Below, piece by piece: positions 7,579 to 16,091 of a DNA stretch of 20,357 nucleotides. Below the pieces are notes generated by a model that was not told the origin of the DNA, made no database searches, and was given only the letters and a program-made list of their open reading frames with translations. The translations under genes and the position numbers were made by a program. Every line of letters begins with the position of its first letter. The first letter of the stretch is position 1. Source of the stretch: an uncultured Eubacteriales bacterium (lineage in GTDB: Bacteria > Bacillota > Clostridia > Oscillospirales > CAG-272); assembly GCA_949286815.1 (NCBI GenBank), contig CASEEB010000066.1, positions 1-20,357 on the forward strand. The letters are read 5' to 3'.

Positions 7579-9294
7579 ATGGAAAAGTATCTCGAAAATT
7601 ATCAGCGGTGGCTGAATTCTTCCAAATTGACAACTGAGGAAAAGGCTGAGCTTGAATCGATAAAAAACGATGACAACGAAATAAAATCCCGCTTTATTTC
7701 CAATCTTTCATTCGGTACCGCCGGACTCAGAGGAACTATGAAGCTCGGTACAAACGCGATGAACATATATACCGTAGCTCAGGCAACACAGGGTTTTGCG
7801 GCGCTTATCTCAAAGTCGGGAAGAAACAATGACGGAGTTGCCATAGCGTATGACTGCCGCAATAATTCCGAGCTGTTTGCCAAAGTCGCCGCCGAAGTAT
7901 TGGCTGCCTCCGATATCAAGGTATATATCTTTGACAATCTGCGCCCCACTCCGGAGCTTTCTTTTGCCCTGAGACACTTAAAGTGTGTTGCCGGAATAAA
8001 TATCACAGCCTCTCACAATCCTAAAGAATACAACGGCTATAAGGCATATTGGGAGGACGGCGCTCAGCTTCCTCCGGAGCACGCCGAGATTGTTTCCCGG
8101 GAAATCGAAAATACCGATATATTTGACGGCGTCAGAAGAATCGATTTTGACTCCGCGGTAAAACAAGAAAAAATAAAAATAATCGGTGAGGAAATTGACA
8201 AGGCATACCTTTGCGAGGTATATAAACAGACCGTCAATCCCGACGCGGTAAGAAATGCCGCGGACAATCTGAAGATTGTTTATACGCCTCTGCACGGCGC
8301 GGGATATAAGCTTGTCCCCGAAATCCTTGAAATGACAGGGCTGAAGCATCTGTATCGTGTTGAGGAGCAATTTAAAATCGACGGAAATTTCCCTACCGTT
8401 AAAAAGCCAAATCCGGAGTATGAAGAGGTCTTTACCCTCGGAATAAAGCTTGCGGACAGCGTGGGAAGCGACCTGATAATCGCTACCGACCCGGATGCCG
8501 ACAGAGTCGGAGTGATGGCAAGATGTAAGGATTCGACCTTCAAAACGATAACCGGAAATCAGATGGGGGCGCTTTTACTTGATTATATAATAACCGCATA
8601 TGAGGAAACCGACACCATGCCTTCCGAGCCGTATGCCATAAAAACCATTGTATCTACCGAGCTTGTATCAAAGATATGCGAGGCTCACGGAATCAGGCTT
8701 TACAATGTTCTGACCGGTTTTAAGTTTATCGGAGAGGTCATAAAAAAACATGAGGAAGAAGGAAGAGGCTCTTTCCTGTTCGGCTTTGAGGAAAGCTACG
8801 GATATCTCAAAGGCACCTACGCGAGAGACAAAGACGCGGTTGTCGCCTCTATGCTGATATGCGAAATGACCGCATATTACAAACTGAAAAATATGACTCT
8901 TGTCGACGCGCTTGACTCGCTTTATGAAAAATACGGTTACTACTCAGAGTCGAATATTGAAATATATATGGAAGGACTCGACGGTCCCGCAAAAATCGCG
9001 GGAGTAATAGACTCGCTCAGAAACAGAATTCCCACAGCCTTGGGAGACGCCAAGGTTACGGTATTCGGAGATTATAAGGCGGGTGAATTTACGGAATTAG
9101 AGACAGGCAGAAAATATTCGACCGAGCTGCCGAGGTCAAACGTGCTGTCTTTCAAGCTTGAAAACGGCGATGTTATCCTTGTAAGACCGTCGGGAACCGA
9201 GCCGAAAATAAAATATTATTTTCTTGTAAGCGGTTCCGACAAGGCGGATACCGAGCGTAAAATATCCGAATACAAAAAATCGCTGAACGTCTGA
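7579..9294 (+). CDS. Phosphoglucomutase/phosphomannomutase family protein
   Basis: An alpha-D-phosphohexomutase of 571 residues, matching the length of the PgcA/PGM2-type enzymes of Firmicutes. The likely reaction is interconversion of glucose 1-phosphate and glucose 6-phosphate, linking glycolysis to cell-wall and storage polysaccharide precursors. The four diagnostic loops are present: TASHNPKEYNGYK with phospho-Ser145, the magnesium loop DPDADR (304-309), the sugar-specificity loop GFEESYG (402-408) and the phosphate-binding loop RPSGTEPK (536-543). GEESYG-type loops fit glucose/mannose substrates rather than glucosamine (GlmM). The N-terminal FGTAGLRG (45-52) is also typical. GAGAGG lies about 12 bases before the ATG. 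No convincing promoter was found in the 85 bases after the repeat. A hairpin terminator follows the stop. Confidence 0.92.
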   Translation: MEKYLENYQRWLNSSKLTTEEKAELESIKNDDNEIKSRFISNLSFGTAGLRGTMKLGTNAMNIYTVAQATQGFAALISKSGRNNDGVAIAYDCRNNSELFAKVAAEVLAASDIKVYIFDNLRPTPELSFALRHLKCVAGINITASHNPKEYNGYKAYWEDGAQLPPEHAEIVSREIENTDIFDGVRRIDFDSAVKQEKIKIIGEEIDKAYLCEVYKQTVNPDAVRNAADNLKIVYTPLHGAGYKLVPEILEMTGLKHLYRVEEQFKIDGNFPTVKKPNPEYEEVFTLGIKLADSVGSDLIIATDPDADRVGVMARCKDSTFKTITGNQMGALLLDYIITAYEETDTMPSEPYAIKTIVSTELVSKICEAHGIRLYNVLTGFKFIGEVIKKHEEEGRGSFLFGFEESYGYLKGTYARDKDAVVASMLICEMTAYYKLKNMTLVDALDSLYEKYGYYSESNIEIYMEGLDGPAKIAGVIDSLRNRIPTALGDAKVTVFGDYKAGEFTELETGRKYSTELPRSNVLSFKLENGDVILVRPSGTEPKIKYYFLVSGSDKADTERKISEYKKSLNV

Positions 9295-9362
9295 ATTTCC
9301 ATAAAACCGCAATAGGTTGAATAAACATTATTTATAATCATTTATAATCAGACTTAAAAAAC

Positions 9363-9397
9363 CACCACCCGCTGTCATTTACGGATAGCGGGTGGTG
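9363..9397. terminator. Shared hairpin between convergent genes
   Basis: CACCACCCGCT (9363-9373) and AGCGGGTGGTG (9387-9397) form a perfect 11-bp stem with a 13-base loop. On the minus strand the stem is followed by GGTTTTTTAAG, a good U-tract for ending dnaE transcripts. On the plus strand it is followed by the weaker ATTTATGATTT, for the phosphohexomutase. The hairpin lies ~66-68 bases beyond both stop codons, as expected for a bidirectional terminator. Confidence 0.85.
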
Positions 9398-9463
9398 ATT
9401 TATGATTTGTCACAAGAGACGGAATTTTCAGATTGAATTAAACTCATTTTTTTGACAACGGCA

Positions 9464-12400
9464 CTATTTCAGGATTACATTGTCATTGCCAAGAATTATT
9501 TTCAGTTCATTAACCGCATACTCGGAGTAATACATTCTCTCAATATACCTTGAGTATTTCGCGGTACTGCTGTCGTAGAAAAACACAAACATGCTTCCCT
9601 CATTGAAAATATCAACAATATTCTTTGCTTTCAGGAATTTCTCACATTCCATGTCCGGGACGCGTATATAAATTTTCGTATAGGATTCAATGCTTTGAGA
9701 ATGGTGTACGTACTCAGAACCCGATTTCTCCGCTTTGTAAGTCTGAGTAAAACTTTCAACAGTCTCTTGAGATTGACCTTCAGACATTCCGGCGGAAGAG
9801 TAAATCGAAAGATATGCCGAGTACTTTGTGGGAATGGTTTGATTTTCAATATCCTGTGCTTCAAGTAAATCGCCCGTTCCGGTAGTATCCGCGGCGCTGA
9901 ATCTGGAATTTTCAATTAAAGGCGTGATATTGTTTACAATTATCTTCGCGGGCTCATCTTCTCTGAGCGAGACAGTCCCGTCCACGCAGACCGCCGCGTC
10001 GGTATATATTTCGTGATATAAATTGTTGTATGCTTTCGGAAAAACGATACATTCTATTTCTCCAAGCTTGTCCTCAAGCGAAAAAAATGCCATTCTTTCA
10101 TCATTTTTTGTGGATTTCTGAGAAACCGAATTGATAATACCGGCAATTTTTACTTTTTCTCTGTCGCGGAACTGAATTTCATCAGTTTCATCTTCAGGCG
10201 CAAAATCGCATATAGGCACGGTGTCAAGTGTCTTGAGATATTCAGAGTAATTGTCAAGCATATGTCCCGAAAAATACATTCCGGACGACTCTTTTTCAAG
10301 CATAAGCTTTTCTTTGGTCGTTAACTCTCTGACATCGGGATACTCGTATTCCGGAGCTTTCAGCTCTCCGGACGAAAACATATCTATCTGCCCTGCCGGG
10401 TTGTTACGGTTTTTGCTTTGAATACGGTCAACAATATCCTCATACGCGGCAAGAAGCTTAGAGCGTGAAATCTTTAAGTTGTCGAAAGCCCCGGATTTTA
10501 TAAGCGCCTCCACCTGTCGCTTGTTTATATCGGTTATTGCGCTCATCCTTTCGACAAAACCGTAAAAAGACTCGAATTTTCCGTTTGACGCTCTCTCGCT
10601 GACTATCAGCTCGATAAATTGCTTTCCTACGTTTTTCAATGCCAATAATCCGTACCTTATGTTGTTGTCCGAATCGGTACTGAAATAAATACGGCTTCCG
10701 TTTATATCGGGCGGCAGTACCGAGATGCCGAATTTTGCGCACTCGGCGATATACTCCGCTACTTTTGACTGACTTTCGAGCACGCTTGTAAGAAGCGCGG
10801 CCATGTATTCGGCGGTGTAATGGGTCTTCAGATACGCGCTCCGGTACGCGATAAGCGCGTATGCGGCGGCATGAGACTTATTGAACGCGTAATTCGCGAA
10901 GCTTGACATATCGTCAAACAGTTTTTCCGCTTTGTTTGCGTCGATTCCGTTCTTCTTCGCCCCCTCGATAAACGCTTCCCTTTCCGCCTCAAGCACGTCG
11001 GCTTTTTTCTTTGACATTGCTCTTCTGACAATATCGGCATGTCCGTAAGTATATCCGGCGATATTCCTGAAAATGCTCATCACCTGTTCCTGATATACGG
11101 TACAGCCGTAGGTTTGTTTCAGTATAGGCTCAAGCTCGGGTATAAAGTAAGTTACTTTGGACGGGTCATGGCGACACTCAATAAACTTCGGAATCGAATC
11201 CATGGGACCCGGACGGTACAGCGCTATGGCGGCAAGTATATCGTCGATGTTTTCCGGACGGAGATTCTGCAGCATTTGTCTTATCCCGGTAGATTCAAGC
11301 TGAAAAACTCCCGTCGTGTTTCCTTTGGATATAAGCCCGTATGTTTCTTTGTCGTCAAGAGAAATCTTTTCAATGTCAAAATCCGGATGTTTTTCTTTTA
11401 TCTGTGTCTGGGCGTCATTAATAATGGTAAGATAACGGAGAGCCAGAAAATCGAATTTCAAAAGTCCGAGCTTTGCCACGGTATCCATGTCAAACTGTGT
11501 GACAACGGTTGAGTTGCTTACCGCAAGCGGAACATATTCATATACCGGTCTGTCGGTAATTACTACTCCCGCGGCATGAACCGATATGTTTCTCGGCATT
11601 CCTTCAAGCTTAATTGCCGTATCGATCAGTTCCCGGATTTTTTCGGAACTTTCATATTGGCTTTTAAACTCGGGAGATTTCATGGCGTCGGACAGAGTGA
11701 TTCCCAACTCCCTCGGCACCGCTTTTGCCACCCTATCGATTTCGCCGTAAGGAAGTCCCATTGTTCTTCCGCAGTCCCGTATAGCCGCCTTTGCCGCAAG
11801 CGTTCCGAATGTGACGATTTGAGATACATGTTCTTTTCCGTATTTCTGCGCCACATACTCAAACACCTCGTCTCTTCTGTTGTAACAGAAATCTATATCT
11901 ATATCCGGCATACTGACCCGTTCGGGGTTAAGAAAGCGTTCAAACAGCAGGTCAAATTTTATCGAGTCAATATCGGTTATTCCCAACAGATACGCAACGA
12001 TACTGCCCGCGCCGGAGCCTCTTCCGGGACCTACCGGGATTCCCGCTCCTTTGGCAAATCCCACGTAATCCTGAACAATCAGAAAATAGTCGGCATATCC
12101 CATTTTGTTTATTACCGAAAGCTCATATTCAATTCTGTCGGTATAAACCTCTTTGCTGTATTTATCGGAATCAAAGTGCAGGTGCCCTGATTCTGTTCTT
12201 TTTTCCAATCCGAGATAAGTCATCTCACGAAGATAATCCTCCGCCGACTTATTGTCCGGACACGGGAATTTCGGAAGATAGACTGTGTCGAAATCAAAAT
12301 CAAACTGACACATGTCGGCGATTTTAACGGTATTTTCAACGGCGTTCATATATTTGCCGAACAGACTTTGCATTTCTTCCGTGTTCTTCAGATAATAGTC

Positions 12401-13120
12401 ATCGGTGTCAAATTTCATTCTCTTGCCGTCGCTTACCGTAGAGTTTGTCTGAATACACATCAGTATGTCCTGGACCTGAGCATCCTCTTTTCTGAGATAA
12501 TGACAGTCGTTGGTGGCGACAAGCCCTATGCCGCACTCTTCCGCAAGACTTACAAGTCCCGGTATGACAGCCTGTGTTTCTTCGGTTCCGTGATCTTGGA
12601 TTTCTATATAAAAATTCTCCTTGCCGAACACTTCGGCGTATTTCAGCGCGGTTTCCTTGGCTTCGGGATAGTTTCCGCCCGAGATAAGCCTTGGAATTTT
12701 CCCGGACAGACATGCCGACAGGCATACAAGCCCCTCGGCATGTGAAAACAAAAGGTCTTCATCTATTCTCGGCTTTGAATAAAATCCTTCCGTATACCCT
12801 TTGGAAACAAGATATATTAAGTTCCGGTATCCCGTTTTGTTTTTACATAAAAGAACAAGATGATACGGGCTCTTTTCCGCGTTGCTCTTCTCAAAGCGTG
12901 AGGCGGGCGCAACATACACTTCACATCCGATTATCGGTTTGATGCTCTCTCTCTTACATGCCTGGTAAAAGGCAACCGCTCCGTACATATTTCCGTGGTC
13001 GGTAATAGCGACGGCGTCCTGTCCGCATTCTTTTACCCTGCCCGGAATTTCCGAAATGCGGCAGGCACCGTCGAGCAGACTGTATTCGGTATGAAGATGA
13101 AGATGAACGAATTCTCCCAT
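9464..13120 (-). CDS. dnaE: DNA polymerase III alpha subunit DnaE
   Basis: A replicative C-family DNA polymerase of 1,218 residues. The N-terminal PHP domain opens with HLHLHTEYSLLDGAC (6-20), followed by DHGNMYGA, GCEVYV and NDCHYL. The palm shows GPGRGSGAGS (364-373) and the catalytic PDIDIDF (405-411), with a further conserved KFDFLALRYLT downstream. Tandem HhH and an OB-fold (about 990-1068, VKIAGIINSV to NNITPL) follow. The final ~70 residues (1149-1218, KIYIRVPDME to NDNVILK) match the family C-terminus. A Ser/Gln/Glu-rich stretch (~1108-1148) precedes them. Firmicutes usually pair DnaE with PolC, which is not in this window. GGAG lies 7 bases before the ATG. The gene follows whiA by 68 bases and is probably co-transcribed with it. 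Confidence 0.96.
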   Translation of the reverse strand: MGEFVHLHLHTEYSLLDGACRISEIPGRVKECGQDAVAITDHGNMYGAVAFYQACKRESIKPIIGCEVYVAPASRFEKSNAEKSPYHLVLLCKNKTGYRNLIYLVSKGYTEGFYSKPRIDEDLLFSHAEGLVCLSACLSGKIPRLISGGNYPEAKETALKYAEVFGKENFYIEIQDHGTEETQAVIPGLVSLAEECGIGLVATNDCHYLRKEDAQVQDILMCIQTNSTVSDGKRMKFDTDDYYLKNTEEMQSLFGKYMNAVENTVKIADMCQFDFDFDTVYLPKFPCPDNKSAEDYLREMTYLGLEKRTESGHLHFDSDKYSKEVYTDRIEYELSVINKMGYADYFLIVQDYVGFAKGAGIPVGPGRGSGAGSIVAYLLGITDIDSIKFDLLFERFLNPERVSMPDIDIDFCYNRRDEVFEYVAQKYGKEHVSQIVTFGTLAAKAAIRDCGRTMGLPYGEIDRVAKAVPRELGITLSDAMKSPEFKSQYESSEKIRELIDTAIKLEGMPRNISVHAAGVVITDRPVYEYVPLAVSNSTVVTQFDMDTVAKLGLLKFDFLALRYLTIINDAQTQIKEKHPDFDIEKISLDDKETYGLISKGNTTGVFQLESTGIRQMLQNLRPENIDDILAAIALYRPGPMDSIPKFIECRHDPSKVTYFIPELEPILKQTYGCTVYQEQVMSIFRNIAGYTYGHADIVRRAMSKKKADVLEAEREAFIEGAKKNGIDANKAEKLFDDMSSFANYAFNKSHAAAYALIAYRSAYLKTHYTAEYMAALLTSVLESQSKVAEYIAECAKFGISVLPPDINGSRIYFSTDSDNNIRYGLLALKNVGKQFIELIVSERASNGKFESFYGFVERMSAITDINKRQVEALIKSGAFDNLKISRSKLLAAYEDIVDRIQSKNRNNPAGQIDMFSSGELKAPEYEYPDVRELTTKEKLMLEKESSGMYFSGHMLDNYSEYLKTLDTVPICDFAPEDETDEIQFRDREKVKIAGIINSVSQKSTKNDERMAFFSLEDKLGEIECIVFPKAYNNLYHEIYTDAAVCVDGTVSLREDEPAKIIVNNITPLIENSRFSAADTTGTGDLLEAQDIENQTIPTKYSAYLSIYSSAGMSEGQSQETVESFTQTYKAEKSGSEYVHHSQSIESYTKIYIRVPDMECEKFLKAKNIVDIFNEGSMFVFFYDSSTAKYSRYIERMYYSEYAVNELKIILGNDNVILK

Positions 13121-13188
13121 ATAAACTCCATTAACATAAACAATTATCTTTCATGTTTCTTTATATACTCAATAAGAAACATAGATTT

Positions 13189-14094
13189 TTAAATGAGTCC
13201 GGATTTTTCGGCTTCCTGTATTATTTTCGCAAGTCTGTGATTAAGCCCTGATTTTGATATCGGCGGTGAATGAAGCGCGGCAAGCTCGGAGAGCGACATT
13301 TCCGGATTTTCACATCTGAGCGCCGCGGTAACTCTGAGTTCTTCGGGCATTTCGGTTAAAAGTCCGCCGGATTTAAGTCTTTGAATGGCAAGCTGCTGTC
13401 TTGCCGAAGCGTTGACGGATTTTGAGATGTTTTTCGCCACACAGTTGGTCGCCCGGTTCTCATTGTTTCTGATATCACGTTCGATCTGCGAGTTGTAAAA
13501 CGCGAACACCGTTTGCACGGCTCCGCACACCGTAAGTACGTCTTCAATCGCGCTTCCGCTCTTTAAATACAATCCGTAGCCGCCTTTTCTCCGCACAATA
13601 CCGGGATTGATATCCGACTCATTCATGATTTTTTTTAAAAACGCTGCCCTGCCCGCGTCATGAGTATATATCTCAAACCCGTAAGATTTTTTCGGGTCAC
13701 TGATGCTTGAAGAAGTGCACACTGCCCCCCTGAGAAAAACTCCGGCACAGCTCAGACACTTCAGATTCTTTTTCAATGCGTTGTATTCTTCCGGAGTATC
13801 GTTGAAATCCGTACAGCGAATGACAAAATCAAGCGCCGACTTAGAAGAAAAAGAAAGCTCGGTATTTTCGCAAAAGCCTTTTTTTATATGACGCAAGGTG
13901 ACATCGGTACGATATACCTGCTTTATAAGCTCCGACAGATTTTTTAAATGATTTTCATTGTTTACGCTTAGAACAATTTTATCATCGGAGATATCGGCGG
14001 ACATGAGCGCGCCTAAGACAAATGCTTTTTTACAACAGTTTTTCTTTATCGCGACAGAGCAGAGCTCATTTTTTACCTCGTTGGAAAATGACAT
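13189..14094 (-). CDS. whiA: WhiA family DNA-binding regulator
   Basis: A 301-residue WhiA: an N-terminal degenerate LAGLIDADG homing-endonuclease-like domain fused to a C-terminal helix-turn-helix. It affects cell division and chromosome segregation in Firmicutes and sporulation in Actinobacteria. It opens MSFSNEVKNELC, as family members do. The conserved RATNCVAKNISKSVNASARQ lies at 214-233, and the HTH spans ~265-295 (MSLSELAALHSPPISKSGLNHRL). The start at 14094 is chosen because GGAG (complement of 14101-14104) lies just upstream. The frame stays open for 94 further codons, but those only translate the tandem repeat. The usual rapZ and yvcK partners are missing between murB and whiA. A 16-bp palindrome sits just upstream of the ribosome binding site. 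Confidence 0.95.
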   Translation of the reverse strand: MSFSNEVKNELCSVAIKKNCCKKAFVLGALMSADISDDKIVLSVNNENHLKNLSELIKQVYRTDVTLRHIKKGFCENTELSFSSKSALDFVIRCTDFNDTPEEYNALKKNLKCLSCAGVFLRGAVCTSSSISDPKKSYGFEIYTHDAGRAAFLKKIMNESDINPGIVRRKGGYGLYLKSGSAIEDVLTVCGAVQTVFAFYNSQIERDIRNNENRATNCVAKNISKSVNASARQQLAIQRLKSGGLLTEMPEELRVTAALRCENPEMSLSELAALHSPPISKSGLNHRLAKIIQEAEKSGLI

Positions 14095-14107
14095 ATTAAT
14101 CTCCAAT

Positions 14108-14123
14108 GCTGCCTTAAGGCAGC
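14108..14123. promoter_or_regulatory. 16-bp perfect palindrome in the whiA leader
   Basis: GCTGCCTTAAGGCAGC is fully self-complementary. It ends 3 bases before the complement of the whiA GGAG site and 13 bases before the start codon. It occupies the position that the GGGGCAAAGCCCC palindrome has in the 7260-7493 repeat copy. It could be a repeat module, an RNA hairpin that partly sequesters the ribosome binding site, or an operator for a dimeric regulator. The sequence alone does not decide. Confidence 0.6.
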
Positions 14124-14149
14124 GCAAAAAGATATAAAAAATTTTCGGT

Positions 14150-14303
14150 TTCGCATAGCGAAACAATTCGCATAGAGAAACAATTCGCATAGAGAAACAA
14201 TTCGCATAGAGAAACAATTTGTATAGCGAAACAATTCGCATAGTGAAACAATTCGCATAGTGAAACAATTCGCATAGCGAAACAATTTTGCTCCGCAAAA
14301 CAA
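14150..14303 (-). repeat. Tandem array of 17-base mini-hairpin units
   Basis: Eight exact-length 17-base units run from 14150 to 14285, with consensus TTCGCATAGNGAAACAA. An 18-base diverged unit, TTTTGCTCCGCAAAACAA, follows at 14286-14303. Each unit contains a small inverted repeat (TTCGC-ATA-GCGAA). Units 1 and 8 have C at the variable base, units 2-4 have A, units 6-7 have T, and unit 5 begins TTTGT. Units have no spacers, so this is not a CRISPR. It is the expanded form of the three-unit array at 7336-7390 and belongs to the same modular element. It lies between murB and whiA, probably within their common transcript. Confidence 0.9.
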
Positions 14304-14379
14304 AAAGCGTTAAGCTTTTTAGAAAATTTACGCGTGAAATCATATATGCCTTGATGCTGAAAAATAAAACTTTCACGCG
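14304..14379 (-). repeat. Dispersed modular repeat, copy C (head and linker)
   Basis: Read on the minus strand, this is the head module of the repeat at 7260-7335, at roughly 80-85% identity by eye. A 9-bp inverted repeat CGCGTGAAA / TTTCACGCG (14371-14379 and 14331-14339) encloses the conserved TTTTCAGCATCAAG and TATATGA. A linker AAATTTTCT...ACGCTTTTTG then leads into the tandem array. It starts 16 bases after the murB stop codon. The tail hairpin found at 1338-1436 and 7421-7493 is absent here. Confidence 0.8.
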
Positions 14380-14395
14380 AAGCTCTTATGCCCCC

Positions 14396-15310
14396 TCATT
14401 CTGACGGGATATAAATAACTTCGCACTCGAGCATTATTCCGGAACTCTCGTATACCTTGTCTTTAACCATTCCTATAAGTTCCAGTATATCTTTTGACGA
14501 AGCGTTTGCGCGGTTGACGATAAAACCCGCGTGTTTTTCCGAGACCTCGGCGTCACCTACCCTGAGCCCTTTCAGTCCGGCGTCCTCGATAAGTTTACCG
14601 GCGTAAACTCCGTCGGCGGGACGTTTGAATACACTTCCCGCGCTCGGAAAATCAAGCGGCTGTTTTTCTTTTCGGTTTTTCATATATTTATTCATTAAAT
14701 CAAATATTTCCACGCCGTCTCCCGCTCTCAGCTCAAAAACCGAGGAAAGCACTATAAGATTTTTATTTTCCGAAAAAACACTTTTTCTGTATGAAAAACG
14801 GTGATCGGGCGCGGAGACAGTCATTTGTTTTTCCGACTCGGTATCATAGCACTCGGTGCACGTCACTATATCGGAAATTTGTTTTCCGTAGGCGCCCGCG
14901 TTCATGAACAATGCGCCTCCGACGCTTCCCGGTATTCCGTACGCGAATTCCATTCCGGTAAGCAAATGCTTTTTACCGACTTCAAGCGCAAGCTCGGTAA
15001 TCGACTTTCCGCACTCCGCCCTGACCTGAATTTTATCATTCATATGAATATACTCGGTATTATTCATATATTTTGTAAATATGACCGTCCCTCTGTAGCC
15101 GTCGTCGTCAAACAGCACATTGCTTCCGTTCCCAATTACGGTATATCTCTGTCCGTTCTCTTTCAGAGAAACAAGTATGCTTTTAAATTCCTCGGTATTT
15201 TTGGGAAAGGCGGCAAAATCGGCCCTGCCGCCCACCTTAAAAGTAGAATGTCTTGAAAGGTCTTCATTTTGCCTGACCTCTATATTATCAGAAAAAATCA
15301 CTTGCCCCAT
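14396..15310 (-). CDS. murB: UDP-N-acetylenolpyruvoylglucosamine reductase MurB
   Basis: A protein of 304 residues. This FAD enzyme reduces UDP-GlcNAc-enolpyruvate with NADPH to UDP-MurNAc in cytosolic peptidoglycan precursor synthesis. FAD-binding signatures are STFKVGGRAD (22-31), VIGNGSNVLF (58-67) and GIPGSVGGALFMNAGAYG (125-142). The catalytic region shows SYRKSVF (173-179) and PSAGSVFKRP (222-231), with Ser226 as proton donor. E297 in LECEV is the likely second acid. The length and the lack of an E. coli-type extra loop fit the type II enzymes of Gram-positives. The start at 15310 lies inside the last codons of the upstream nucleotidase gene (13-base overlap) with GAGG ~11 bases before it. 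A longer frame to 15400 would only overlap the neighbour further. Translational coupling is likely. Confidence 0.95.
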   Translation of the reverse strand: MGQVIFSDNIEVRQNEDLSRHSTFKVGGRADFAAFPKNTEEFKSILVSLKENGQRYTVIGNGSNVLFDDDGYRGTVIFTKYMNNTEYIHMNDKIQVRAECGKSITELALEVGKKHLLTGMEFAYGIPGSVGGALFMNAGAYGKQISDIVTCTECYDTESEKQMTVSAPDHRFSYRKSVFSENKNLIVLSSVFELRAGDGVEIFDLMNKYMKNRKEKQPLDFPSAGSVFKRPADGVYAGKLIEDAGLKGLRVGDAEVSEKHAGFIVNRANASSKDILELIGMVKDKVYESSGIMLECEVIYIPSE

Positions 15311-15993
15311 AGAACAACGTCCTCGATTTCCGAAAGATTGTTTTTGATATAAGTTATTTCCATATTCGCCGGAACCGGCTTGTTTTTGGGATTGTACCAA
15401 CAGGTGTCAATGCCCGCGTTGATTCCTCCCGCGATATCCGAAGTAAGAGAATCTCCTACTATTATTGTCCGCTCATGACAAAATCCGGGAATACGGGAAA
15501 AAACACGGTCAAAAAATTCCGCTCTCGGCTTTTCATATCCTATATCCTCCGAAATAAAAATTTCCTCAAAGTATGTATGCAGAGCGCTGGGATTGAACCT
15601 GCCCTCCTGCACCCTTTTGTTCCCGTTTGTCACCAGATACATTTTACATTTTCCGTAAAGCTTTTGACACAAATCAAGAGCTCCTTCCAGAAGGTATGAT
15701 TTCTTTGACAGACACTCCTCATATTTCCGGGCGACTTTTGCCGGGTCGCAGGAGTATCTGTAAAATTCACAGAATTTCTCCCACCTTGAATAGTACAGTC
15801 TTTTCTTCTCTATCTCTCCTTTTTCAAGCATCTTCCAATGCATATCGTTTATCCGCGAATAATTCTCAACAATATCGTCGGATACCGGCAATCCGAAAAA
15901 ACGCATGACATCGCATACGGCTTCATGTTCCGAACGCTTGAAGTCCAAAAGCGTATCGTCGGCATCGAAAAGCACAAATTCATAACGGGACAT
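15298..15993 (-). CDS. HAD-superfamily YjjG/YfnB-type nucleotidase
   Basis: A haloacid dehalogenase-like hydrolase of 231 residues. Motif I is FDADDTLLDF (nucleophile D10, acid D12), motif II is LVTNGN (T122), motif III is the lysine of YEKP (K155), and motif IV is GDSLTSDIAGG (D181, D186). The FDADDTLLDF start and a helical cap at ~15-95 match the YjjG/YfnB (TIGR02254) group, whose members dephosphorylate non-canonical pyrimidine nucleotides as house-cleaning enzymes. The exact substrate cannot be read from sequence. AAAGGTG precedes the ATG. It is the first gene of the minus-strand unit behind the promoter at 16063-16091, and its end overlaps the murB start. Confidence 0.88.
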   Translation of the reverse strand: MSRYEFVLFDADDTLLDFKRSEHEAVCDVMRFFGLPVSDDIVENYSRINDMHWKMLEKGEIEKKRLYYSRWEKFCEFYRYSCDPAKVARKYEECLSKKSYLLEGALDLCQKLYGKCKMYLVTNGNKRVQEGRFNPSALHTYFEEIFISEDIGYEKPRAEFFDRVFSRIPGFCHERTIIVGDSLTSDIAGGINAGIDTCWYNPKNKPVPANMEITYIKNNLSEIEDVVLWGK

Positions 15994-16062
15994 TTAAATT
16001 CACCTTTCAATTATGCTGAATATTTTACTGCAATATAGTTTACGTACATCATCTTATAATAT

Positions 16063-16091
16063 ATTATACATTATGTAACCGGAAATTGCAA
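16063..16091 (-). promoter_or_regulatory. Sigma-A promoter for the yjjG-murB-whiA-dnaE unit
   Basis: On the minus strand, TTGCAA (16086-16091) and a perfect TATAAT (16063-16068) are separated by exactly 17 bases. The predicted transcript starts near 16056, giving a leader of ~60 bases before the nucleotidase start. It is the only good promoter I found upstream of this minus-strand block. Whether whiA and dnaE depend on it, despite the repeat between murB and whiA, is an inference. Confidence 0.7.

Noticed and set aside
9331..9350. Tandem duplication TTTATAATCA x2 before the shared terminator
   Set aside because: Two copies of an A/T-rich 10-mer in a short intergenic gap are unremarkable, and neither forms a promoter with a -35 box.
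11576..12190. 204-codon open frame opposite dnaE (and 157 codons at 11039-11512)
   Set aside because: Both are antisense to strongly conserved dnaE coding sequence, have no recognisable motifs or ribosome binding sites, and are expected by chance.
14150..14303. Regular short repeats suggesting a CRISPR array
   Set aside because: Units are 17 bases and directly adjacent with no unique spacers, and no cas genes are nearby.
14095..14376. 94-codon N-terminal extension of whiA
   Set aside because: The extra residues translate the tandem repeat and hairpins. WhiA proteins begin at MSFSxEVKxEL, and a ribosome binding site precedes that ATG.
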